Source of the DNA: Ruminococcus_C sp963590855
GTDB lineage: Bacteria; Bacillota; Clostridia; Oscillospirales; Ruminococcaceae
Length of the DNA stretch: 64,000 bases
Direction of reading: 5' to 3'
Assembly: GCA_963590855.1 (NCBI GenBank)
Contig: CAVAQT010000011.1
Coordinates: 1-64,000 of the forward strand
The notes below the pieces were generated by a model. It was not told the DNA's origin. It did not search any database and worked only from the letters and a program-made list of their open reading frames with translations. The position numbers and the translations under genes were made by a program. Below, one piece after another: positions 25,601 through 33,090 of the stretch. The first letter of the stretch is position 1. Every line of letters starts with the position of its first letter.

Positions 25601-26233
25601 CTGCAAAGTCTGAAAAGCCGCATCCGCGGATTGGGTACGGTCAATGTGGCAGCGATCGCCGAATATGAAGAAGTTTCCGCACGGTATCAGTTCCTGTCGG
25701 AACAGATGCAGGATGCAGAGACGGCAAAACGGGAACTGGAAGACCTCATTACCTCGCTGACTGAAGAGATGCAGCGCATCTTCTCGGAGAGCTTTTCCGT
25801 CATCAACCGGAATTTCCAGGAGATCTTCCGGGATCTGTTTGGCGGCGGCGAGGCGCGGCTGGAACTCACCGATCCGGAAAATGTACTGGAATCGGGCATC
25901 GAGATCAAGGTCGCACCGCCGGGAAAGGTCATCAAGAATTTGATCTCTCTCTCCGGCGGCGAACAGTCCTTTGTGGCGATCGCCATCTATTTCGCCATTT
26001 TACGGCTGCGGCCGTCGCCGTTCTGTATTCTGGACGAGATCGACGCGGCGCTGGATGAGGGAAATGTACAGCGCTATGCCCAGTATTTGCAGAATTTTAC
26101 GGATACCACGCAGTTTATTCTAGTGACACATCGCCGCAGCGCAATGGAAGAGGCGAGCGTTCTCTATGGCGTGACCATGCAGGAGGACGGTATTTCCCGT
26201 CTGCTGCGGATGGAACAGGAAGAACTCAGATAG
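22682..26233 (+). CDS. smc: Chromosome segregation protein SMC
   Basis: This 1183-residue SMC ATPase has Walker A GPNGSGKSN (about residue 32) with RWVLGEQS, long Gln/Glu/Ala-rich coiled coils, and a hinge at about 500-660 (MEGFGGSVKAVL to GGSFTGGSAM). The C-terminal head has LSGGEQSFVAIA and Walker B FCILDEIDAALDEG. With ScpA and ScpB (not in the window) it organises and segregates the chromosome. The coiled coils are very rich in Gln encoded by CAG. ftsY follows after 16 bases, the usual order in Firmicutes. Confidence 0.98.
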   Translation: MYLQSLELQGFKSFPDKIKLHFDKGLTAVVGPNGSGKSNIGDAVRWVLGEQSTKTLRGNKMEDVIFSGTKTRKAMGFAAVTLEINNETGELGDTYGAVVSVTRKLYRSGDSEYRINGKSVRLKDVTELFMDTGMGRDGYAIIGQGRIAEIVSAKSTDRRDIFEEAAGVSKFRYKKQEAQRKLDAAQDNLVRLQDIVLELESRVEPLRQQAEKAKQYVELAAQQKQLEVSLWVRRLSALREKLAGLSDGFLQAQAEYQNVEREIQRTDAQVQEGYRRMQESTLKIEEIRQKIQQAEEEAAQLRASVAVCENEIVHSKQMLESLHQQKQEIAAQSKSMESRLEMLSGQTAQLRQKREVLRTETEQTDRKWEDLKQQAARRGEEYEQANGILQKLLVRQSELRVMQQTAAGQQEEFKAQLAEQGMRQSALQQACSSQNAIYDAAREQAEQAKAFLEQVQNQRAGFQKRYAHAVQTLEEGRKNRDQAIFALREKRQRQKLLQDMERNMEGFGGSVKAVLRADGGKPRGVFGTVAQLIATDQKYGVALETALGGAMQNLIVENENAAKQWIRFLQQQRAGRATFLPLTSVRGRMLNETGLERHEGFIAMASELVRYDQRFSGVVQFLLGRVAVAEDLDSATALAKAYQYRFRIVTLDGQVINAGGSFTGGSAMRSGGMLTRRAELTALSGEVQALEQQEQAAAAAFQKAQAQSAQLEQQMEALQQQCRQAESEQVAAAAQLEKEQYLRKQNSERLEEAAAQQAALQQRLQEAGEKYTAAAEEAEEVEKAIRKGQEMLSQEADQRSALEQEQTRLAEQRSQLKIAVMELEKDMDTLSREMQQQNDQQDVVAEKQTQIENDIAMQEERIRQKQEEIVQGNAKLEQMQTSRTDGQAEIRHWQQVHDAQDQQIREMQSGLRENNAVREKFSGEMSRLEERKIAVQSDYDGVIRQLLEQYELSLSEAQAQAQPLEDLQAAQRELQSLKSRIRGLGTVNVAAIAEYEEVSARYQFLSEQMQDAETAKRELEDLITSLTEEMQRIFSESFSVINRNFQEIFRDLFGGGEARLELTDPENVLESGIEIKVAPPGKVIKNLISLSGGEQSFVAIAIYFAILRLRPSPFCILDEIDAALDEGNVQRYAQYLQNFTDTTQFILVTHRRSAMEEASVLYGVTMQEDGISRLLRMEQEELR

Positions 26234-26249
26234 AAAGGACAGGTGTACC

Positions 26250-27827
26250 ATGGGCTTGTTTGGCAAGAAAAATAAGAATAAAGAAAAGGGCGTACCGTTC
26301 TGGAAACGCAATAAGCAGAAGCAGGAAGAAGAACTGGTGCAGGAAGAACTGCCGGAGCAGGAACTCTCAGAAGAAACTCCGGAAGCATTGCCGGAATCCG
26401 AGGAGGACATTGCCGCTGCTGCCATCCGGGAACAGGAAGCGCAGGAGCAGGACGAGGTGGAAAAGGCACGTCTTGCGGCACAGGCAGTGGTAGAAGAATC
26501 GGAGCAGCATCAGGAGGCGATCGCTCTGGCGCGGCAGGCTGCACTGGAAGCTGCCGGAATCCTGAAAAGTGAGGAGACTGAACCGGAAGAGGAAACTGAA
26601 CCGGAAGAGGAAACTGAGCCGGAAGAGGAAACTGAACGGGAAGAAGAAACTGAACCGGAAGAGGAGACCGAACGGGAAGAAGAAACTGAACCGGAAGAGG
26701 AGACCGAACCGGAGGAAGAAGCTGAACCGGAAGCGGAGACTGAACCGGAGGAAGAAGCTGAACCGGAAGCGGAGACTGAACCGGAGGAAGAAGCCGAACC
26801 GGAAGAGGAAACTGAACCGGAAGCAGAAACCGAACCGGAAGAAGGAGCCGAACCGGAAGAGGAGACCGAACCGGAGGAAGAAACCGAACCGGAAGAACAG
26901 CCGGAGAAAAAGGGCTTTTTCGCGAAGATTCGCGACGGACTGCGCAAGACGAAGGATGCCATGATGTCCCGGATGCAGCAGGTGCTGAATGGGTTCACCA
27001 AGATTGACGATGACCTGTTTGACGAACTGGAAGAGACCATGATTACCAGTGATCTCGGCCCGGAAACGTCTGTGGAGATCTGTGACATCCTGCGGAAGCG
27101 CGTCAAGGAGCGCGGCGTCAAGGATCCCCAGGAGATCATGGGCATGATCCAGGAGATCATCACAGAGATGCTGGGCGAAGATCAGACACTGGAGTATCCC
27201 ACCAAGCCCACCATTGTCATGGTGATCGGCGTCAACGGTGCCGGCAAGACCACTACCATCGGAAAACTGTGCCATCAGCTGAAAGGCGAGGGCAAAAAGG
27301 TGCTGGTGGCTGCGGCGGATACCTTCCGTGCGGCAGCCATTGACCAACTGGAAGTCTGGACACAGCGCGCCGGCGTGGATATCGTCAAGCATGCCGAAGG
27401 CTCTGACCCGGCGTCGGTGGTCTATGATGCCATTGATGCGGCAAAGGCAAGAGGCTGTGATGTGCTGATCTGCGACACCGCAGGACGGCTGCACAATAAG
27501 AAAAATCTGATGCAGGAGCTGGCGAAGATCAACCGCATCATTGAGACGAGAGCGGAGGGCTGCCATCGGGAGATCCTGTTGGTATTGGATGCTACCACCG
27601 GACAGAACGCCGTGAACCAGGCGAGATTGTTCCAGGAGGTAGCGGATATCTCCGGCATCGTGCTGACAAAGCTGGATGGTACTGCAAAGGGCGGTATCAT
27701 CGTATCCATTCGCAATGAACTGGGCATTCCGGTAAAACTGGTCGGCGTGGGCGAAAAGATCGACGATCTCCAGCCGTTCCGCGGAGAGGATTTTGTCCGT
27801 GCCCTGTTTGAACCGACGGAGGAATAA
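26250..27827 (+). CDS. ftsY: Signal recognition particle receptor FtsY with long acidic hexad repeat
   Basis: This is a 525-residue FtsY; Firmicutes forms are usually about 300-330. Residues 1-30 are basic (GLFGKKNKNK), then an acidic region. Residues 109-216 are 18 tandem hexads of the pattern E-[TA]-E-[PR]-E-[EA]. The NG GTPase domain fills the last 300 residues: GVNGAGKTTTIGKL, DTFRAAAIDQL, DTAGRLHNK, TKLDGTAKGG. FtsY receives SRP-bound ribosomes at the membrane, and its N-terminal A domain is naturally variable and acidic. rdgB starts 2 bases after its stop. Confidence 0.97.
   Translation: MGLFGKKNKNKEKGVPFWKRNKQKQEEELVQEELPEQELSEETPEALPESEEDIAAAAIREQEAQEQDEVEKARLAAQAVVEESEQHQEAIALARQAALEAAGILKSEETEPEEETEPEEETEPEEETEREEETEPEEETEREEETEPEEETEPEEEAEPEAETEPEEEAEPEAETEPEEEAEPEEETEPEAETEPEEGAEPEEETEPEEETEPEEQPEKKGFFAKIRDGLRKTKDAMMSRMQQVLNGFTKIDDDLFDELEETMITSDLGPETSVEICDILRKRVKERGVKDPQEIMGMIQEIITEMLGEDQTLEYPTKPTIVMVIGVNGAGKTTTIGKLCHQLKGEGKKVLVAAADTFRAAAIDQLEVWTQRAGVDIVKHAEGSDPASVVYDAIDAAKARGCDVLICDTAGRLHNKKNLMQELAKINRIIETRAEGCHREILLVLDATTGQNAVNQARLFQEVADISGIVLTKLDGTAKGGIIVSIRNELGIPVKLVGVGEKIDDLQPFRGEDFVRALFEPTEE
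26574..26897 (+). repeat. Eighteen tandem 18-bp units inside ftsY
   Basis: The units encode ETEPEE and variants (ETEREE, EAEPEA, GAEPEE). At DNA level they are near copies of GAAACTGAACCGGAAGAG, so copy number could change by slippage without breaking the frame. Confidence 0.9.
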
Positions 27828-27829
27828 TT

Positions 27830-28414
27830 ATGGAAAAGATCATCATTGCATCCAACAATGCCGGAAAACTCCGGGAGTTTCAGGCAATTCTGAAGCCCTT
27901 CGGACTGGAAGTCATTTCTCAGCGTGAAGCCGGCTTCGTCCAGGATGTGGAAGAAACGGGAACGACCTTTGCAGAAAATGCAGCGATCAAGGCGCAGGCA
28001 GTTTATGCGGCAATGCACTGCCCGGTCATCGCCGATGACAGCGGCCTGATGGTGGATGCGCTGGACGGCGCGCCAGGTGTGTATTCCCACCGGTTTGCCG
28101 GAGAGGGCGCTACGGATGCTGACCGCAATGCGAAGCTGCTGCACGAGCTGGACGGTGTTCCGGCAGAAAAGCGCACGGCGCGGTTCGTCTGCGCGCTTTG
28201 CTATCTGGATGCCGAAGGCACAGCGCAGGCGTTTTCCGGCGTTTGTGAGGGCGTGATCGGCACAGAATCCAGAGGAGAAAATGGCTTCGGCTATGATCCG
28301 CTGTTCTATGTGGACGGAAAGTCCATGGCGGAAATGACAGAGGCAGAAAAGAACCGGATCAGCCATCGCGGAAGAGCACTGGAGCAGTTAAAAGCATTTT
28401 TTGAAGAAAAGTAA
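27830..28414 (+). CDS. rdgB: dITP/XTP pyrophosphatase (HAM1 family)
   Basis: This 194-residue house-cleaning pyrophosphatase removes non-canonical purine nucleotides. It shows SNNAGKLREF at the N-terminus, ENAAIKAQAVY, DDSGLMVDALDGAPGVYSHR in part, and GFGYDPLF with SHRGRAL near the C-terminus, all family motifs. It is placed between ftsY and yhbY with gaps of 2 and 15 bases, in one operon. Confidence 0.95.
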   Translation: MEKIIIASNNAGKLREFQAILKPFGLEVISQREAGFVQDVEETGTTFAENAAIKAQAVYAAMHCPVIADDSGLMVDALDGAPGVYSHRFAGEGATDADRNAKLLHELDGVPAEKRTARFVCALCYLDAEGTAQAFSGVCEGVIGTESRGENGFGYDPLFYVDGKSMAEMTEAEKNRISHRGRALEQLKAFFEEK

Positions 28415-28429
28415 AAGGAGAATATCTTT

Positions 28430-28717
28430 ATGTTGACAAGCAAACAGCGGGCGACACTGCGCGGTATCGCCAGCACATATGAGGCCATTTTTCAGGTGGG
28501 AAAAGGCGGCATCAGCGAAACACTGGTACAGCAGGTAAGCGATGCCCTGCGCAAGCGGGAACTCATCAAGATCCATGTTCTGGACAATTGTCCTCTGGAT
28601 GCACGGGAAGCGGCGCAGGAACTGGCAGAAAAGACAGATTCTGAGATCGTGCATGTCATCGGCAGCCGTCTGGTGCTGTTCAAACGGAATCCCAAAGAGC
28701 CGGTGGTAAAGTTCTGA
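28430..28717 (+). CDS. yhbY: YhbY-family ribosome-associated RNA-binding protein (CRM domain)
   Basis: A 95-residue single CRM-domain protein: LTSKQRATLRGIA, FQVGKGGIS (GxxG loop), DALRKRELIKIHVL, IGSRLVLFKRN. It binds pre-50S particles in other bacteria. Its stop overlaps the nadD start (TGATG), so the two are coupled. Confidence 0.93.
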   Translation: MLTSKQRATLRGIASTYEAIFQVGKGGISETLVQQVSDALRKRELIKIHVLDNCPLDAREAAQELAEKTDSEIVHVIGSRLVLFKRNPKEPVVKF

Positions 28718-29319
28718 TGCAGCGCATCGGGCTGTTCGGCGGCAGCTTTAATCCCATCCATAACGGACATCTCCACCTGGCAAAGGCGGCAAAAGAGGGG
28801 CTGGAACTGGACAGAGTGGTGTTGATCCCGGCGAATGTTTCACCCTTTAAACAGCAGCAGCCGGATATGGCATCCGGTGCAGACCGCCTGGCAATGTGCC
28901 GTCTGGCGGCAGAGGAACTGCCTTTTTGTACAGTGGACAGCTGTGAGTTGGAACGCTCCGGCGTCAGCTATACTGTAGATACCGTTCGGCTGTTTCGGCA
29001 GCGGTATCCGGACGCAGAATTGGTGTTGCTGGTGGGAAGCGATATGTTCCTTGCATTTCAGCACTGGCATTGCTGGCAGGAGATCCTGCAAACGGCAGCA
29101 TTGGGCGTGGTTTCCCGGATGGACGGAGATCTGGCGCAGCTAAAGGCGCAGCAGGCGTTTTTATTGCAATATGGCAAAATTTTTTTGTGTGATGCCCCGG
29201 TCTATACCGTATCTTCTACAAAAATTCGGGAGAACCGAAAAAATCACACAGATTTTTCTTGCTATTTACCGCAAAAAGTAGTACAATATATAGTATCTCA
29301 TAATTTGTACAACTCATAA
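28717..29319 (+). CDS. nadD: Nicotinate-nucleotide adenylyltransferase
   Basis: This 200-residue nucleotidyltransferase has GLFGGSFNPIHNGHL (the T/HxGH signature) and VSSTKIREN near the C-terminus. It converts nicotinate mononucleotide to deamido-NAD. It belongs to the Firmicutes cluster yhbY-nadD-yqeK-LCP-rsfS. The start codon overlaps the yhbY stop. Confidence 0.95.
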   Translation: MQRIGLFGGSFNPIHNGHLHLAKAAKEGLELDRVVLIPANVSPFKQQQPDMASGADRLAMCRLAAEELPFCTVDSCELERSGVSYTVDTVRLFRQRYPDAELVLLVGSDMFLAFQHWHCWQEILQTAALGVVSRMDGDLAQLKAQQAFLLQYGKIFLCDAPVYTVSSTKIRENRKNHTDFSCYLPQKVVQYIVSHNLYNS

Positions 29320-29418
29320 TGATACAGTTGAAGCCGTCCGGTGCTGCGGGCGGGCGTTTTGCGTGATCTGCTGGAAATAAACCCAGACAGATTCCAAAGA
29401 AAGGAGTCTGCATTTTTG

Positions 29419-30003
29419 ATGGAACAGCTGGAACAATATGATGCATATCTGAAAGAACATCTCTCTCAGAAGCGCTATACCCATTCCAAAAACGTATCAG
29501 AAGCCAGCGCAATGCTGGCAGAGCGGTTTGGCTTTCCGGATGTGGAAAAGGCACGATTTGCCGGATTGGTACATGATATTTGCAAAGAAGAGCCGGAGGA
29601 TGTGCAGTATACGCTGATGATGCAGTCCGTCATGGATGTGTGCCTGGAAGAGCGCAAAGCGTTTAAGGTATGGCATGGCATCGCCGGGGCAGAGCTGCTG
29701 CGGACGAAGTTCGGCGTGACGGATATGGATGTACTCCGTGCCGTGCGGTTTCATACCATCGCCCGCGCTGGAATGTCTGACCTGGAAAAAATCGTCTATC
29801 TGGCAGATATGATCTCCGCAGAGCGGGATTATCCGGATGTGGAGACCATGCGGAAAAAAGCACTGGAAAGCCTGGATGCCGGCATGGGCTATGCCCTGGC
29901 ATATTCGCTGACAAAGCTGGTGCACCGGGAGGCACTGATCCCGCACCACACTGTAGAAGCATATAACGAAATACTGACAAAGCTGCACCGGCAGGAAGGA
30001 TGA
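29419..30003 (+). CDS. yqeK: YqeK-type HD-domain phosphohydrolase
   Basis: This 194-residue HD protein has a first His in RYTHSKNVS, LVHDICKE (HD pair) and a further His/Asp region (RFHTIARAGM, YLADMIS). YqeK proteins hydrolyse diadenosine tetraphosphate and related dinucleotides symmetrically. AAAGGAG lies 12 bases before this ATG; the TTG directly before it, at 9 bases, is an equally possible start. It follows nadD after about 100 bases that include one GGTGCTGC motif. Confidence 0.88.
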   Translation: MEQLEQYDAYLKEHLSQKRYTHSKNVSEASAMLAERFGFPDVEKARFAGLVHDICKEEPEDVQYTLMMQSVMDVCLEERKAFKVWHGIAGAELLRTKFGVTDMDVLRAVRFHTIARAGMSDLEKIVYLADMISAERDYPDVETMRKKALESLDAGMGYALAYSLTKLVHREALIPHHTVEAYNEILTKLHRQEG

Positions 30004-30006
30004 TTA

Positions 30007-31254
30007 TTGCACATGAGCAGAAAGAACCACCCGGAAGAATACGGATACTATGCACCGAAAAAGCAAAGGAAAAACAGCCCGCGTGATCTCGCCGTGATGA
30101 TCGGCGGCATTGTCATCAGCGCAGTTCTGATTCTTTTGATGGTATTTAACGCGCCGATCATCAACTTTAAAAAGATCGACGGCAATACAGTCACCACACA
30201 GCAGGTCTCCATTATGAAATACTGGAAGCTGTGGCAGCCGCTGGTGGAAAAAGAGGGCACGCTGTCTAAGGTGGATTCCAACAATGCAGCCGCTCTGAAT
30301 CTGAAAAGCGATCTGGATTCTGATCTGAACGACGGCCTGGATCTGGAGCAGACCATTGAGGGACAGTATACCATTCTGTTCCTGGGTATGGATGAAAGCG
30401 GTGAGCTGTCTGATGTGGACTGGATCCTGCAGTTTGATCTGATCGCAGGCAGCATGAATATCCTCCAGATTCCCCGTGACTCCTACATGCCGGACTATGC
30501 GTCCTATTCTACAGCGAAGTTCAACAGCATTTACCACAGCGGTCAGGAGACCGGCGTAACGCCCATTCAGCGTGTCGTCGATGCCATTCAGGAAAACTTC
30601 TGCATTTATGTGGACGCTTATGTAAAGCTGAATTGTGTGGATATCGCCAACATCGTGGATTCGGTGGGCGGTATTCCCATTACGCTGCCGGAGCAGATCA
30701 CCTATGAGGCAGACAAGATCCTGCCGGCAGGCGAGCAGACGCTGAACGGTCAGCAGTCGGAATGGTTTGTCCGTTTCCGCCACGGCTATGCAGAGGGCGA
30801 CATCGGACGTGTCAAGGCACAGCGTATCTTCCTGGCAGCAGCCATGGAAAAAATGCTGAACATGAGCCAGACTGAGCTGATGAGTGCGATGCAGAAGATC
30901 TATAAGAACCAGTGGATCGCCACAGACCTGTCTCTGGAACAGATCAGCATGGTGGCGGATTTTGCATCCCAGCGCCTGACTATGGACAATGTCAATGTCT
31001 TTATGGTGCCGGGTGAGGGTGCGACCTATTATCCGGGAGATGGCTCGGCGCAGTCGGTATATTCCATCCACAAGTCGGCGACCATCGATCTCCTGAACGG
31101 CTATTTCCGCCCGTATCAGAACGAGATCTATCCTGAGGAAAGCGCCATTGTTGAACTGGTGCCGGAGGGACAGTATCTGGCGAGAGACTATGATGACACA
31201 CAAGAAAATTTGAACGATATCAGCAAGGGCGACAGCAACGACGGCGCTCAGTAA
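30007..31254 (+). CDS. LytR-CpsA-Psr (LCP) family cell-wall glycopolymer transferase
   Basis: This 415-residue membrane protein has a short basic cytoplasmic tail, one transmembrane helix (about 30-52), and an extracytoplasmic LCP domain: ILFLGMDESG, DLIAGSMNILQIPRDSYM in part, TAKFNSIYHSG, VDSVGGIPITLP, FRHGYAEGDIGRVKAQR in part. LCP enzymes attach teichoic acid or capsule polymers to peptidoglycan. TTG at 30007 is 6 bases after AAGGA; ATG at 30013 is the alternative. rsfS follows after 68 bases. Confidence 0.92.
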   Translation: MHMSRKNHPEEYGYYAPKKQRKNSPRDLAVMIGGIVISAVLILLMVFNAPIINFKKIDGNTVTTQQVSIMKYWKLWQPLVEKEGTLSKVDSNNAAALNLKSDLDSDLNDGLDLEQTIEGQYTILFLGMDESGELSDVDWILQFDLIAGSMNILQIPRDSYMPDYASYSTAKFNSIYHSGQETGVTPIQRVVDAIQENFCIYVDAYVKLNCVDIANIVDSVGGIPITLPEQITYEADKILPAGEQTLNGQQSEWFVRFRHGYAEGDIGRVKAQRIFLAAAMEKMLNMSQTELMSAMQKIYKNQWIATDLSLEQISMVADFASQRLTMDNVNVFMVPGEGATYYPGDGSAQSVYSIHKSATIDLLNGYFRPYQNEIYPEESAIVELVPEGQYLARDYDDTQENLNDISKGDSNDGAQ

Positions 31255-31322
31255 AAGAACGATGCGGCACTGTGTGCACATGCCTGACAGGTTTTGCGCG
31301 GTGCTGCCGGAAAGGAACCATA

Positions 31323-31685
31323 ATGACGCAGCAGGAAATTTTAGAAGTGATCGTAAAGGCACTGGACAGCAAGCGTGCGGAGGACATTCAGGTACTCCGT
31401 GTACAGAATCTCACCATTCTGGGAGACTATTTTGTGATCGCAAACGGTACGAGCACCACACATACCCGGACACTGGCAGATGAGGTGGAGTATCAGATGT
31501 CAGAAAAAGGTGTGGAGCCGATGCACCGGGAGGGCAGAGGAAACGGCTCGAACTGGGTCGTTCTGGACTATGCCGATGTGATCGTGCATGTGTTCTGTAA
31601 AGATGCACGGGAGTTCTATCAGTTGGAACGTCTCTGGGCAGACGCAGAACCGGTGGATATTTCGCAGTGGGTAAAGCCGGATTGA
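31323..31685 (+). CDS. rsfS: Ribosome silencing factor RsfS (Iojap family)
   Basis: This 120-residue protein has ILGDYFVIANGTSTTHTRTL in part, and GNGSNWVVLDYADVIVHVF in part. These are the core of the RsfS fold that binds L14 and blocks subunit joining under starvation. GGAAAGGAA precedes the ATG. Its leader carries a GGTGCTGC-containing stem (31264-31307). leuS normally follows directly, but here about 1.4 kb intervene. Confidence 0.93.
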   Translation: MTQQEILEVIVKALDSKRAEDIQVLRVQNLTILGDYFVIANGTSTTHTRTLADEVEYQMSEKGVEPMHREGRGNGSNWVVLDYADVIVHVFCKDAREFYQLERLWADAEPVDISQWVKPD

Positions 31686-31695
31686 GTTTAGAGCG

Positions 31696-31724
31696 TTGAA
31701 AATGCCCCACTGGGGCATTTTCAA
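31696..31724 (+). terminator. Perfect 14-bp inverted repeat after rsfS, probable terminator
   Basis: TTGAAAATGCCCCA (31696-31709), one base, TGGGGCATTTTCAA (31711-31724). It is the first member of the hairpin cluster and may end the rsfS transcript. The T-run (31733-31738) is several bases away. Confidence 0.55.
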
Positions 31725-31953
31725 GGGTAAGCTTTTTTCAAAAGGGCAGCCAGGGGAAACGGTCGTGTTCGTTTCCCCTCGAAAATCTGTCGATTTTCTC
31801 ACCCTTTTCTCCGTTGCGCCAAAAGTATGGCGCAGAGAGTTTCGCTGTCTGCGGACAGCGACCAGGGCTTCTCGCCCTGGATCTCGGCAGCATTTTTTTA
31901 GAAAAATAGCTGCATCAAAAAAATCTAATGCCGCCTTCGGCGATTGGATTTTT
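31696..31953. repeat. Cluster of eight consecutive inverted repeats, no gene
   Basis: These 258 bases hold eight stem-forming repeats: 31696-31724, 31752-31779 (10-bp arms), 31781-31798 (7 bp), 31815-31834 (7 bp), 31843-31860 (7 bp), 31862-31880 (7 bp), 31887-31913 (about 11 bp, one bulge) and 31919-31953 (about 14 bp, loop CCTT or similar). No convincing coding frame crosses it. Such dense stems suggest a mobile intergenic repeat or a structured RNA; identity unknown. Confidence 0.75.
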
Positions 31954-31985
31954 AGAAATAACGATAGAAGAAAGGATCTTGCAGC

Positions 31986-32315
31986 ATGGAAACCATGGGT
32001 AAAAAATGGGTGTTCGGCATCGGCCTTTACATGATCGTAAAGGCAGTTCTAAATCTGTTTATCGGAGCATTCAGCGTCTCTAACATCATTATGCTCATCG
32101 TTGGTGTGGTGGCGCTGGTACTGATGCTGAATCGTGTCCCGTACATCAACTATATCGTTGCCGTATTTCTGGTGCTGATGTTCCTGTCCCACCTGACAGA
32201 AAATATCAGCAATCTGGGAAGCCAGTGGATCTATCTGCTGGAAGGACTCCTGGATGTCGGCGCTGCTGCAGTGTTGGTATTTGAAAAGAATGTCAAGGCG
32301 TTTTTTGGAAAATAA
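31986..32315 (+). CDS. Small four-helix membrane protein, function unknown
   Basis: This 109-residue, very hydrophobic protein has about four membrane segments (roughly 7-27, 32-48, 51-72, 82-100) separated by short loops, and a Lys-rich C-terminus. I recognise no named family. GAAAGGA lies about 8 bases before the ATG. It sits just after the inverted-repeat cluster and overlaps the next gene by 26 bases, so the pair was probably gained together between rsfS and leuS. Confidence 0.65.
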   Translation: METMGKKWVFGIGLYMIVKAVLNLFIGAFSVSNIIMLIVGVVALVLMLNRVPYINYIVAVFLVLMFLSHLTENISNLGSQWIYLLEGLLDVGAAAVLVFEKNVKAFFGK

Positions 32316-33066
32316 CAGCGGGAAACCGAAAAAGTCAAAGACGGAATGGCGAATACTTTTTGTGGTTCTTGTCTTTTGGATCGCAGTGCTTGTCAAATTT
32401 CTTTTACCGGACGGCAGATGGCAGATAATGCGTCAGTTGCAAGATGAATATGGAGAAGCGTTTACAATTTGTGACAGCCATATGCAAAAGACAGACAGCG
32501 GAATCTATACTTTTTATACGGTTTCACCGAAAGAAAATCCAGATGTGGTATTTACTGTCATATCCGGTTGGTCAAAGGGCAGCTGGGATGGCTTGCTGCC
32601 AATCCGGCATTTTCCGCACAAAAGTGTGCGTGAGAATTATGAGGCAGCTGCCTGGGCGTCTTTTTGTCAGGAGCATCAAATCAATACGTCAGTAACCGAA
32701 GAATCCGTCATGGCATTCGGGACACCGCAGGAGAGTGAACATCTTGACTTTGATTTTATTGAGGGGAATCTCTACTTTGATATGACGGCCGATAGCGTTT
32801 CTGAAAAAGCGGAGGAGATCTACGCACTTTATTGTGATTTTTGGGATACGCCGCCGTTTTCTCATTTGACATCCGAATCAGACAATGCGTATCAGACCAC
32901 TTATGCAATCTATGTGAAATTTTATTATGCCGGACGGGAGATTGAGGAGAAAGACAGTCGTGTTTGTATGAAATGCGAATTTGATCTGAATGAAACATGG
33001 AACTGTGACAGTATCGAGGAAAAATTGAAAGAAACAGTGTCACAGCCTTGGAACTATGTTGAGTAA
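32290..33066 (+). CDS. Unrecognised single-pass membrane protein
   Basis: This 258-residue protein has a basic N-terminus, one transmembrane helix (about 21-40, FVVLVFWIAVLVKFLL) and a soluble, probably extracytoplasmic domain rich in aromatic and acidic residues. I recognise no family and no catalytic motif. The start is uncertain: the ATG at 32290 overlaps the preceding gene and its upstream GAAAAGA is a poor ribosome-binding site. Base composition of this gene is more AT-rich than its neighbours, consistent with transfer into the rsfS-leuS interval. Confidence 0.6.
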   Translation: MSRRFLENNSGKPKKSKTEWRILFVVLVFWIAVLVKFLLPDGRWQIMRQLQDEYGEAFTICDSHMQKTDSGIYTFYTVSPKENPDVVFTVISGWSKGSWDGLLPIRHFPHKSVRENYEAAAWASFCQEHQINTSVTEESVMAFGTPQESEHLDFDFIEGNLYFDMTADSVSEKAEEIYALYCDFWDTPPFSHLTSESDNAYQTTYAIYVKFYYAGREIEEKDSRVCMKCEFDLNETWNCDSIEEKLKETVSQPWNYVE

Positions 33067-33090
33067 ATTATAATTAAAGGAATGATATAT

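Noticed and set aside
26574..26897. CRISPR-like array
   Set aside because: The repeat is a coding 18-bp tandem with no spacers.
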